Positions 1 to 5,553 of a DNA stretch of 7,313 nt are shown here, piece by piece. Every line of letters starts with the position of its first letter. Position 1 is the stretch's first letter. Origin of the DNA: Pseudomonadota bacterium (lineage in GTDB: Bacteria; Pseudomonadota; Gammaproteobacteria; Steroidobacterales; Steroidobacteraceae); assembly GCA_021838065.1 (NCBI GenBank), contig JAKCEJ010000144.1, forward strand, positions 1-7,313, written 5' to 3'. The position numbers and the translations under genes were made by a program. The notes below the pieces were generated by a model, which was not told where the DNA came from, ran no database searches, and worked only from the letters and a program-made list of their open reading frames with translations.

Positions 1-1
1 C

Positions 2-202
2 GGCACAGTCGAGGAGATGGACCGGGAGGACTGGGAAGCGCAGTGGGATGACGGGCTCATCGAGGCCGCCGAGCCTCCGGAGGACTGGAGCGGCTCGGTG
101 GATGTCGACGCCGACGATGAGCAGGCGCACGGCGGCGAGGCGCTGGCCGAGGACACGACGCCGCGTGCCGGCTCGCTTGAGGGCCTCGATCTGTTCGAGT
201 GA
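2..202 (+). CDS. C-terminal end of an unidentified acidic protein (5' partial)
   Basis: The reading frame is open from the left edge to a TGA at 200-202. An ATG at 17 is preceded directly by GAGGAG with no spacing, so it is a poor start. The frame more likely continues upstream and this is the tail of a longer protein. From that ATG the visible part is 61 residues. It is very acidic (21 Asp or Glu against 2 Arg and no Lys), has three Trp in an E/D-rich context (DWEAQW, EDW), and ends in LEGLDLFE. No domain is recognisable; it looks like a disordered acidic C-terminal extension. Codons end mostly in G or C, as in the confident genes here, which supports real coding. The gene converges on the Rieske gene with a single base between the stop codons. 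A short independent gene starting at 17 is possible but less likely. Confidence 0.5.
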   Translation, partial: GTVEEMDREDWEAQWDDGLIEAAEPPEDWSGSVDVDADDEQAHGGEALAEDTTPRAGSLEGLDLFE

Positions 203-203
203 T

Positions 204-596
204 TCAGGGCGTCGCGGCGGCGAGCGTCACGACGTCGACCTCGGGTGCGAGCAGCACCAGATCCCCCGCGACCATCAGCTCGATGGGCTGCAGCGAGCGG
301 CCCGCGCACGGCCCGGCAATGCACTGCCCCGAGTCCTTGTCGAACAGCGCGCCGTGCGAAGCGCACATGATCAGCGCCCGATCGGCAGTCAGGAAGCGGT
401 GTGGCCGCAGATCGAGCGGATGGCCGGCGTGGGGGCAGTGATTGACGTAGCCCCTGACCCCGGCGCCGCAACGCACCACGAAACCGCGCAGCGGCCAGTC
501 TGCGGCGCCGATGCGAAAGGCCCGCGCGCCGTATTCCTCGAGATCCGCCAGGCGGCAGATCACCCGCTCCAGATCGATCTCAGCCGGGGCCGGCAT
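204..596 (-). CDS. Small Rieske [2Fe-2S] ferredoxin-like protein
   Basis: This 130-residue protein carries a single Rieske domain, a cluster-binding electron-transfer fold. The first ligand pair is C54-P-H56 and the second C78-A-S-H81, separated by 21 residues. The second is followed by HGALFD and then GPCAGRSL (95-102), the usual closing loop of the fold. No signal peptide, membrane segment or catalytic oxygenase domain is visible, so it should be soluble and cytoplasmic, resembling Rieske ferredoxins or the NirD-type small subunit. The frame is open to 677, but the ATG at 596 is preferred: GGAG lies 7 bases upstream and the domain begins soon after. The gene overlaps the 3' end of the AmpG-like gene by 17 bases, so the two are probably co-transcribed and translationally coupled. 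No oxygenase, reductase or nitrite reductase partner is in view, so its redox partner is unknown. The Rieske assignment is strong; the role is not determined. Confidence 0.88.
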   Translation of the reverse strand: MPAPAEIDLERVICRLADLEEYGARAFRIGAADWPLRGFVVRCGAGVRGYVNHCPHAGHPLDLRPHRFLTADRALIMCASHGALFDKDSGQCIAGPCAGRSLQPIELMVAGDLVLLAPEVDVVTLAAATP

Positions 597-2064
597 CGAT
601 GGGCTCCGCGGAGCCGCTCTCGAGGGCGGCCGCGCTTGACGTCCCGTCCTGCGGAATCCTGCGCCACAGCCACGCAAGCAGCACGGCCGCCGGAAGAGTC
701 AGGGCGGCGGTGTAGAGGAAAAAGTGCACATAGCCGATGCGGTCCACCACGAACCCCGAGGTGCCCTCAAGGGTCTTTCCGGCGAGCGCGAACAGCGAGG
801 CGAACAGCGCATACTGGGTCGCGGTGTACCGCGGACTGGTGAGGCTGGACATGAACGCCACCAGTGCCACCCCTTCGAGCGACAACGCCAGATTGTCGAT
901 GGCGTTGGCGATGCCGAGCCCGAGCAGCGTCGCGCTATGGGTCGTCGCCAGCAGCGCGTAGCTCAGGTTCGACAGGAGAGATACCGCAAGGCCCGCCGCC
1001 AGCGCGCGCGCCAAGCCGATCCGCGCCACCAGCACGCCGCCGAGGAAAACGCCCGCGATGCCCACGGTGTACCCGCAGACCTTGCCCACCAGCGCGATCT
1101 GATCCAGGGTGTAGTGGTGGTCGATGTAGAACGGATTGGCCATCGAGCCCATGGCGAATTCGGCGATCTGATACAGCCCGAAAAAGACGAGCGATGCGAT
1201 CGCCACGCGCGCGCCGAAGCGGCCGAAGAACTCCGTCATCGGGCAGATGACCGCGCCGATGAACCACTCGCCGATATCGCGCATCGACTTCGGCCAGTGC
1301 GCGCGTCGCTCGAGCCACTCGACGACGCGGGTTTCGCGCTGCTGCTCGGCGCGCGTCATGGGCGCCTCGGGCTCCTTCACCAGCAGCGTCGTGATGATGC
1401 CGACGCCCATCAGCGCCGCCATCGCGCCGTAGCTCATCTGCCACCCGAATCCAGCCGCCACGGCAATCGCGCCGGCGCCGCCGGCGATCATTGCGATGCG
1501 GTAGCCGACCTGATAGGCGGCCGCCATGGCGCCCTGCATGTGCACGGGCACCGACTCGATCCGCCAGGCGTTCATGGCGATATCCTGCGTGGCCGAGCAG
1601 AACGCCACGAACAGCGTCGCGGCCGCGATCGATCCGACCGCCACGACCGGATTGCCCGAGGCCACCCGGGCGAGGCCGAGCACCACGCCGATCTGTCCGA
1701 GCAGCATCCACGAGCGGCGCTGCCCCAGGAGGCGGTGCAGGAGCGGCAGCTTCACCCGATCGACCACCGGCGACCAGGCGAACTCAAAAGAATAGGCGAT
1801 GCCCACCCAGGCGAACATGCCGATGGTGGAGCGCTCGATCCCCGCCTGGCGCAGCCAGACCGTCAGCGTCGAGAACACCAGCAGGAACGGCAGGCCGCTC
1901 GAGAAGCCGAGAAACAGCATCGACACCACGCTGCGCTGGCGGTAGATCTCGAGCGAGCGCCACCAGCGGGTGAGAAGCGCGGCGGCGGGCGATGCGCGCT
2001 CGGGGTTCAAGGTACCCGCCCCGGACGCACCGGAGAGTTGACGATGCGGGTGTGCATCGGACAA
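580..2064 (-). CDS. ampG: AmpG-like muropeptide MFS transporter
   Basis: A 494-residue polytopic membrane protein of the major facilitator superfamily, close in length to E. coli AmpG (491). AmpG imports GlcNAc-anhydroMurNAc peptides across the inner membrane for peptidoglycan recycling, which can affect beta-lactamase induction. AmpG-type signatures are LGFSSGLPFLL (52-62), WSPVVDR (97-103), GQRRSWMLL (114-122), SATQDIAMNAWR (157-168) and TATQYALFASL (414-424). Many hydrophobic segments follow each other between about 46 and 468. Position 165 is Asn (codon 1570-1572), where family members I recall have Asp. The start is uncertain. The longest frame opens with TTG at 2064, with no clear ribosome site, directly against pyrE. 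A second TTG at 2010 gives 476 residues and leaves room for a promoter. No ATG or GTG lies before residue 46. The 3' end overlaps the Rieske gene. Family assignment is firm; substrate is inferred, since AmpG paralogues can differ. Confidence 0.85.
   Translation of the reverse strand: MSDAHPHRQLSGASGAGTLNPERASPAAALLTRWWRSLEIYRQRSVVSMLFLGFSSGLPFLLVFSTLTVWLRQAGIERSTIGMFAWVGIAYSFEFAWSPVVDRVKLPLLHRLLGQRRSWMLLGQIGVVLGLARVASGNPVVAVGSIAAATLFVAFCSATQDIAMNAWRIESVPVHMQGAMAAAYQVGYRIAMIAGGAGAIAVAAGFGWQMSYGAMAALMGVGIITTLLVKEPEAPMTRAEQQRETRVVEWLERRAHWPKSMRDIGEWFIGAVICPMTEFFGRFGARVAIASLVFFGLYQIAEFAMGSMANPFYIDHHYTLDQIALVGKVCGYTVGIAGVFLGGVLVARIGLARALAAGLAVSLLSNLSYALLATTHSATLLGLGIANAIDNLALSLEGVALVAFMSSLTSPRYTATQYALFASLFALAGKTLEGTSGFVVDRIGYVHFFLYTAALTLPAAVLLAWLWRRIPQDGTSSAAALESGSAEPIDAGPG
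604..607 (-). promoter_or_regulatory. Ribosome binding site of the Rieske gene
   Basis: GGAG on the minus strand, 7 bases before the ATG at 596 and inside the 3' end of the AmpG-like coding region. It decides the start in favour of 596 over the longer frame that opens at 677. Confidence 0.55.
2032..2037 (+). promoter_or_regulatory. Shine-Dalgarno-like GGAGAG upstream of pyrE
   Basis: GGAGAG lies 6 bases before an ATG at 2044, not at a usual distance from either pyrE start (2064 or 2076). It is the only good ribosome-site match in the pyrE upstream region. It therefore points to translation beginning at 2044 in a short leader frame. The adjoining TTGACG (2038-2043) also resembles a sigma-70 -35 box, so the same bases may instead be promoter. 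Confidence 0.3.
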
Positions 2065-2067
2065 TGA
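2044..2067 (+). CDS. Possible 7-codon leader peptide coupled to pyrE
   Basis: An ATG at 2044, well placed after GGAGAG, opens a seven-codon frame (MRVCIGQ). Its TGA at 2065-2067 overlaps an in-frame pyrE ATG at 2064 as ATGA, the arrangement typical of translational coupling. PyrE expression is controlled by leader translation in some enterobacteria through pyrimidine-sensitive attenuation. No attenuator hairpin with a U-run is visible here, so a mechanism cannot be assigned. The alternative is chance: a seven-codon frame carries no statistical weight, and the same region could be the pyrE promoter (TTGACG at 2038, weak AATGAT at 2063). Confidence 0.25.
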   Translation: MRVCIGQ

Positions 2068-2069
2068 TA
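2064..2069 (-). promoter_or_regulatory. Possible -10 box for the AmpG-like gene
   Basis: The minus strand reads TATCAT here, matching five of six bases of the sigma-70 -10 consensus. A TTGAGC that could act as -35 lies at 2090-2095, but the 20-base spacer is long. Transcription would begin near 2057, downstream of the TTG at 2064, so using this promoter would require the TTG at 2010 as the translation start. The pyrE start region lies on the other strand of the same bases. Weak evidence. Confidence 0.22.
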
Positions 2070-2075
2070 GTCGCT

Positions 2076-2729
2076 ATGCAGGACCATCAGCTCAAATTCA
2101 TCCGATTGGCGCTCGCGCGCCAGGCGCTGCGCTTCGGGCAGTTCACCCTCAAATCCGGCCGCGAGAGCCCGTACTTCTTCAATGCGGGCCTGTTCAGCGA
2201 CGGCGAGGCCATCGCCGTGCTCGGCCGATGTTACGCGGCCGCGATCACCGCCTCGGGTCTCGCGTTCGACATGCTGTTTGGGCCGGCCTACAAGGGCATC
2301 GTGCTCGCGGCGAGCACTGCCGCGGCGCTGTTCGATCAGCACGGGCGCAACGTGCCGTACGCCTTCAACCGCAAGGAGGCCAAGACTCACGGGGAGGGCG
2401 GCAATCTCATCGGCGCGCCGCTCAAGGGGCGGGTGCTCGTGATCGACGATGTGGTGACCGCCGGCACGGCGGTGCGCGAGTCGCTCGCGCTGATCCGCTC
2501 CGCCGGGGCAACTCCGGTGGGCTGCGTGTTTGCGCTCGATCGGCAGGAGCGCGGGCGCGGCGAGTTGAGCGCCACGCAGGAGATCGAACATGAGCACGGC
2601 TTGAAGTGCCTGAGCGTGCTCACGCTGGCCGATCTGATCGAGGCGCTCTCGAATCCGGGCGAGCCGGCCATCACCGCCGAGCAGCTTGGCGCGCTCAAGG
2701 TCTACCGGCAGCGTTACGGAGTGGCCTGA
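2076..2729 (+). CDS. pyrE: Orotate phosphoribosyltransferase
   Basis: PyrE transfers the phosphoribosyl group of PRPP to orotate, giving orotidine 5'-monophosphate in de novo pyrimidine synthesis; it acts as a cytoplasmic dimer. The 217-residue product is near the E. coli length (213). FTLKSGRESPYFFNAGLF (23-40) binds orotate and carries K26. FNRKEAKTHGEGGN (97-110) is the mobile catalytic loop with R99, K100, K103 and H105. VLVIDDVVTAGTA (120-132) is the PRPP-binding motif with D124 and D125. LDRQERGRGE (154-163) is also typical. The start at 2076 is chosen because it reproduces the E. coli residue numbering and the N-terminal pattern MxxxQxxFIxxAL. It lacks a clear ribosome site. An in-frame ATG at 2064 would add four residues and overlaps the stop of a possible leader peptide. 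The gene is divergent from the AmpG-like gene and convergent with batD, 11 bases away. Confidence 0.97.
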   Translation: MQDHQLKFIRLALARQALRFGQFTLKSGRESPYFFNAGLFSDGEAIAVLGRCYAAAITASGLAFDMLFGPAYKGIVLAASTAAALFDQHGRNVPYAFNRKEAKTHGEGGNLIGAPLKGRVLVIDDVVTAGTAVRESLALIRSAGATPVGCVFALDRQERGRGELSATQEIEHEHGLKCLSVLTLADLIEALSNPGEPAITAEQLGALKVYRQRYGVA

Positions 2730-2736
2730 GGGGGGG

Positions 2737-2756
2737 GCCGCTACGGATACAGCGGC
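2737..2756. terminator. Weak hairpin between pyrE and batD
   Basis: GCCGCT (2737-2742) can pair with AGCGGC (2751-2756) around an 8-base loop, straddling the batD stop codon. A run of eight G lies just before it (2730-2737). There is no U-run on either strand, so it is not a standard intrinsic terminator. It could be a small bidirectional termination or RNA-protecting element between convergent genes, or chance in GC-rich sequence. Confidence 0.2.
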
Positions 2757-4507
2757 GGCAGCGCATCGTCCCCTGGGCGGGCGGCTGCGGGCCGCGTGGG
2801 CAGCTCGCGCAGCGCTTGCGCGAGCGGCGCGCCCTGCCAGTCTGCGCCGCCGTAGCAGGCGCGCTCCAATTCGCGCAGCTCGGCGTGAAGTTGCGGATCA
2901 CGAATTGCGACGGCGAGCGGGTTGAGGCTCGTGGCGGGCACGCCCCAGGCGCCGGCCATCCAACCCAACAGATGACGGCGGGCCGCCGGTGCGTCGTTGC
3001 GCTCGCATGCAGCGCGAAATGCTGTCCGTTCGGCCGCCGCATCCGGACGCGGGGAATGCTTCGGGGTCGGTGCAGCGAGAGGCGGTGACCGAGGCTTGCG
3101 GCGGCGTGACCAGAGCCAGCCGCTCACGGTAGCCACCCACAGCGCCGCCACGGCCAACGTTAGCCATTGCCAGGGCGTCAGCCCGCGCACTGGCGCGACG
3201 CGCGGCTTGCGTGGAGACGGCGGGGTGGCTGAAGGCGCCTTTGCCGGCGCCGGCGAGGCCGGCTGGACGGATGCGTGAGAGGCAGAGACCGTGCCGGCGG
3301 CGGGCAGGACGTTCAGTATTTGCGCCGGCAGCGTCGCCGCGCGCAGCTGATTCGTGCGCGTGTCCCACCACCGGATCCTGATCGGCGGCAGGACGTAGCG
3401 CCCGGGGTGGCTCGCGATGAACGCGATGGTCTGGTCGCGGCTGCCGACGATGCCCGTGTCCTGCTTCGTGTTGGCCAGTTTGGCCTGGTCGGGGTAGGCA
3501 GCCACGCCGGCGGGCGGCGTGAGCAGGCTCGAGAGGTCCGGCAGTTGCGCGGCGGTGAGGCCTGCCGCCTGCAGATCGAGCCTGACGGTGAGCGGATCGC
3601 CGGCTCGCGCGGTCATCGTGCGCGGGTTCCATTGGGCCGTGAGCGTGACCTCGCTCGCCGGCAGCCAGTAGCGGCCGGCCGCTCCGGCCGGCCGTCGGCG
3701 TACCGACAGGACGATCGGATTGCCGCGCACCTCGATCGGGCGCGCACTCTGCGTCATCCCATTGAAAAAGCCGCTGAATGGGTAGCCTCTCCACGGCGAG
3801 GCGCTCTGCTGGCGCACGAGCACCTCACCGTCGAGCACCGGGCCCGGCAGCGCGATCCGCCCGCTGTGCAGCGGGAACAGCACGAAGCGGCGCGTGATGA
3901 CTTGGTAGGTCCATCCGGCGCGCACCGCACTGCTGTACTGGTCGGTGCCGACGTTCTTGACGAGCACCGCGCCGTTGCCTGCGAAATTCAGGTCGGCCTG
4001 GTACAGCTGCTCGGCGGTGTAGATCTGCACGGTCAGATGCACCTGCGCCTGCACGTACGGCCGCGTCGGCGCGACGCGGGTGACGATGAAGACCGGCACC
4101 CGGGACACTGCGCCGCTCGCCGACGCGCGGTTCGAGCCCGAGCCGGTGCCCACGACCGTGAGGCTCAGGGGCTGGCTGACTTCGCCGGCCCAGGCAATCG
4201 GCGGGATGGCCAGCCGTCCGGTGCGCTTCGGCGCGAGCGTCAGCACGACCTGGGTGGTCTCGGAGCTGCCGCCGGTGCCGATCTGCACGCTCGTGCTCGA
4301 GCTGGTCCCCAGGATGTCGAAGTCCTTGCCCAGCGAGGTCAATTGCGGCTCGCTCGTGGTCAGGCCGTCGTACGTCAGGGTGAGTTGTACCGTGGTGCCC
4401 GAGGCGATCCGCCTGTCGCTGAGCGCGGCGGTGACCGTGGCCCGCGCCGGGGCCACGGCCGCGCACAAACACAGAGCGAGCAGCGCACCCGCCGCAGGTC
4501 CCTTCAC
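2741..4507 (-). CDS. batD: BatD family protein (oxygen tolerance)
   Basis: A 588-residue exported protein with a C-terminal membrane anchor. It begins with a signal peptide (hydrophobic 7-20, likely cut after A23 in ARA). A large beta-rich extracytoplasmic region of repeated immunoglobulin-like segments follows, from about 24 to 403. Family-typical stretches are LTLAPKRTGRLAIPPIAW (89-106) and YVLPPIRIRWWDTRT (371-385) followed by LPAQILNVLP. A Pro/Ala/Ser linker (404-440) leads to one membrane helix (about 447-466) with a basic SRRRKP end. The cytoplasmic tail carries LNPLAVAIRDPQL and ERACYGGADW. BatD proteins are the last member of Bat operons; their molecular role is not established, though a scaffold for the VWA proteins has been considered. 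The start is GTG at 4507, supported by GGGAG 7 bases upstream. It overlaps the batC stop as GTGA, implying translational coupling. The gene appears intact. Confidence 0.9.
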   Translation of the reverse strand: MKGPAAGALLALCLCAAVAPARATVTAALSDRRIASGTTVQLTLTYDGLTTSEPQLTSLGKDFDILGTSSSTSVQIGTGGSSETTQVVLTLAPKRTGRLAIPPIAWAGEVSQPLSLTVVGTGSGSNRASASGAVSRVPVFIVTRVAPTRPYVQAQVHLTVQIYTAEQLYQADLNFAGNGAVLVKNVGTDQYSSAVRAGWTYQVITRRFVLFPLHSGRIALPGPVLDGEVLVRQQSASPWRGYPFSGFFNGMTQSARPIEVRGNPIVLSVRRRPAGAAGRYWLPASEVTLTAQWNPRTMTARAGDPLTVRLDLQAAGLTAAQLPDLSSLLTPPAGVAAYPDQAKLANTKQDTGIVGSRDQTIAFIASHPGRYVLPPIRIRWWDTRTNQLRAATLPAQILNVLPAAGTVSASHASVQPASPAPAKAPSATPPSPRKPRVAPVRGLTPWQWLTLAVAALWVATVSGWLWSRRRKPRSPPLAAPTPKHSPRPDAAAERTAFRAACERNDAPAARRHLLGWMAGAWGVPATSLNPLAVAIRDPQLHAELRELERACYGGADWQGAPLAQALRELPTRPAAARPGDDALPPLYP

Positions 4508-5553
4508 GGGTTTGCTCCCGGATGGCGCTGCATGAATTCGATCAGGAATTTGCGCCGCAGCAATCCGGCCGGGTCATTCGGGATTTGCCGCAACCACTGG
4601 TCAAGCGCCAGCGTCTTCTCGCTGACCGGCTTCGCCGGGGGGGTGCGCTCGCCGCCGGCGCGCGACAGCAGGTTGCCGGCCGCGGCGTGCGGGCCGCGCC
4701 GTTGCGCCCCGTTGGCGGTGCCGCCGGGGCCTTCGCGCCGCTGCCGCCGCGCGATCGCGGCCGCGAGCGCCGCATCCCGTCGAGCCTGGCCCGGGCTGCG
4801 CGCACCGGGATGCGCCGCCGCACCGCGTTGGGTGGCCGACGCGGTGCCCTGCGGGGTACGGTTCCCGCCGGACCTGTCGCCCGCTCGCGCCGCAGCGTGC
4901 GATCCCTGCTCCTGGCCTCGCGCGCCGGCGCGCGCGGCGGCTTTGCCGTTGCGCGCCGAGCGGTGTCCGGGATTGTGTCCCTGGCCGGCGTGCTGCCCTT
5001 GACCCGCACCCTGCTCGCCACCGCCGCGCCCGGAATTTCCCTTGGAGTGTGCCGATCCCTGCTGCCCGGAATGCTGTGCGGAGCGGGCGCCGTGCGAGCC
5101 GCCCTGATTCTGCTGTTGACCCGCGCCCCCCTGCTTCGGCGCCCTGGGGCGCGGTGGGCGGTGCGCGAGGATGCGCTTGATCAGGTCGCGGTTGTGGCGG
5201 ATGTCCCGGTCATGCGGCGCCTGTTTCAATGCCGCATCGTAAGCGGCGAGCGCGGCGCGCAGATGCCCCAGGTGCGCCAGCGCGTTGCCGCGGTTGTATT
5301 CGGAGGTCGCGTCCTTCAACGGCGCGAGCAGGCGCGCCGCGGGCGCATAGCGGCCGGCCTCCAGGTCCGCATAAGCCTTGCGGCGGGCACTGGTGAAGCG
5401 CGCCGCCGCCTGCGCCGGCCGGCCCGCGGCGAGCAGCGCCTGTCCCTGCTGATCGGGGGTTCGCCACAGATTGGACCACACCCCGGCGAGCGCCGGCGCA
5501 CTGACCAGACAGCCGAGGACGAGCAGCGGCGCGGCGCGCATGGTCAGACCCAT
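4504..5553 (-). CDS. batC: BatC-like TPR protein with basic low-complexity linker
   Basis: A 349-residue exported protein. A signal peptide (6-23, ending APALA) precedes the BatC opening NLWRTPDQQGQALLAAG (28-44). TPR-like helices run to about 128, with DATSEYNRGNALAHLG (81-96), AYDAALKQAP (104-113) and DRDIRHNRDLI (115-125). Residues 131-312 are low-complexity, rich in Gly, Ala, Gln, Arg and His, with only three acidic residues between 131 and 259. A conserved tail returns at LALDQWLRQIPNDPAGLLRR (315-334). TPR repeats bind partner proteins, here presumably the VWA proteins BatA and BatB; that is inference. The ATG at 5553 overlaps batB by 10 bases. An ATG at 5541 (MRAAPLLVLGC) gives 345 residues, a tidier signal peptide and a 2-base gap after batB, and is equally possible. 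In many gammaproteobacteria this TPR unit is fused behind the BatB VWA domain; here it is separate. Confidence 0.83.
   Translation of the reverse strand: MGLTMRAAPLLVLGCLVSAPALAGVWSNLWRTPDQQGQALLAAGRPAQAAARFTSARRKAYADLEAGRYAPAARLLAPLKDATSEYNRGNALAHLGHLRAALAAYDAALKQAPHDRDIRHNRDLIKRILAHRPPRPRAPKQGGAGQQQNQGGSHGARSAQHSGQQGSAHSKGNSGRGGGEQGAGQGQHAGQGHNPGHRSARNGKAAARAGARGQEQGSHAAARAGDRSGGNRTPQGTASATQRGAAAHPGARSPGQARRDAALAAAIARRQRREGPGGTANGAQRRGPHAAAGNLLSRAGGERTPPAKPVSEKTLALDQWLRQIPNDPAGLLRRKFLIEFMQRHPGANP
4515..4519 (-). promoter_or_regulatory. Ribosome binding site deciding the batD GTG start
   Basis: GGGAG on the minus strand, 7 bases before the GTG at 4507 and within the last codons of batC. With the GTGA stop/start overlap it fixes the batD start. 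Confidence 0.6.
4618..5163 (-). other. Low-complexity segment encoding the BatC linker
   Basis: These bases encode residues 131-312 of the BatC-like protein. The product is Gly/Ala/Gln/Arg/His-rich with irregular short echoes (GQG, HAGQGH, ARAGARG, AARAG). There is no fixed nucleotide repeat unit, so it is protein low complexity rather than a DNA tandem repeat. The acidic residues seen up to 259 are E180, E215 and D226. Confidence 0.6.

Noticed and set aside
597..677. Longer N-terminus of the Rieske protein
   Set aside because: The extra 27 residues are Arg/Ala-rich, lie wholly inside the AmpG-like coding region and have no ribosome site, whereas the ATG at 596 has GGAG at a 7-base spacing.
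724..2067. Long plus-strand open frame (447 codons) opposite the AmpG-like gene
   Set aside because: It is a shadow frame in GC-rich DNA: the product is Arg/His/Gln/Ala-rich with no family motifs, and the opposite strand encodes a clear membrane transporter. Only its last seven codons are discussed, as a possible pyrE leader.
4460..4507. Lipobox in the BatD signal peptide
   Set aside because: The Cys residues (ALCLC) lack the required small residue before them, and a normal signal peptidase site (ARA) follows.
4618..5163. DNA tandem repeat or CRISPR-like array
   Set aside because: The repetition is only in amino-acid composition; no nucleotide unit recurs with fixed length or spacing.
5505..5553. 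Lipobox (LVLGC) in the BatC signal peptide
   Set aside because: Leu at -2 is unusual and the segment before Cys is short if the second ATG is used; a standard APALA cleavage site fits better.
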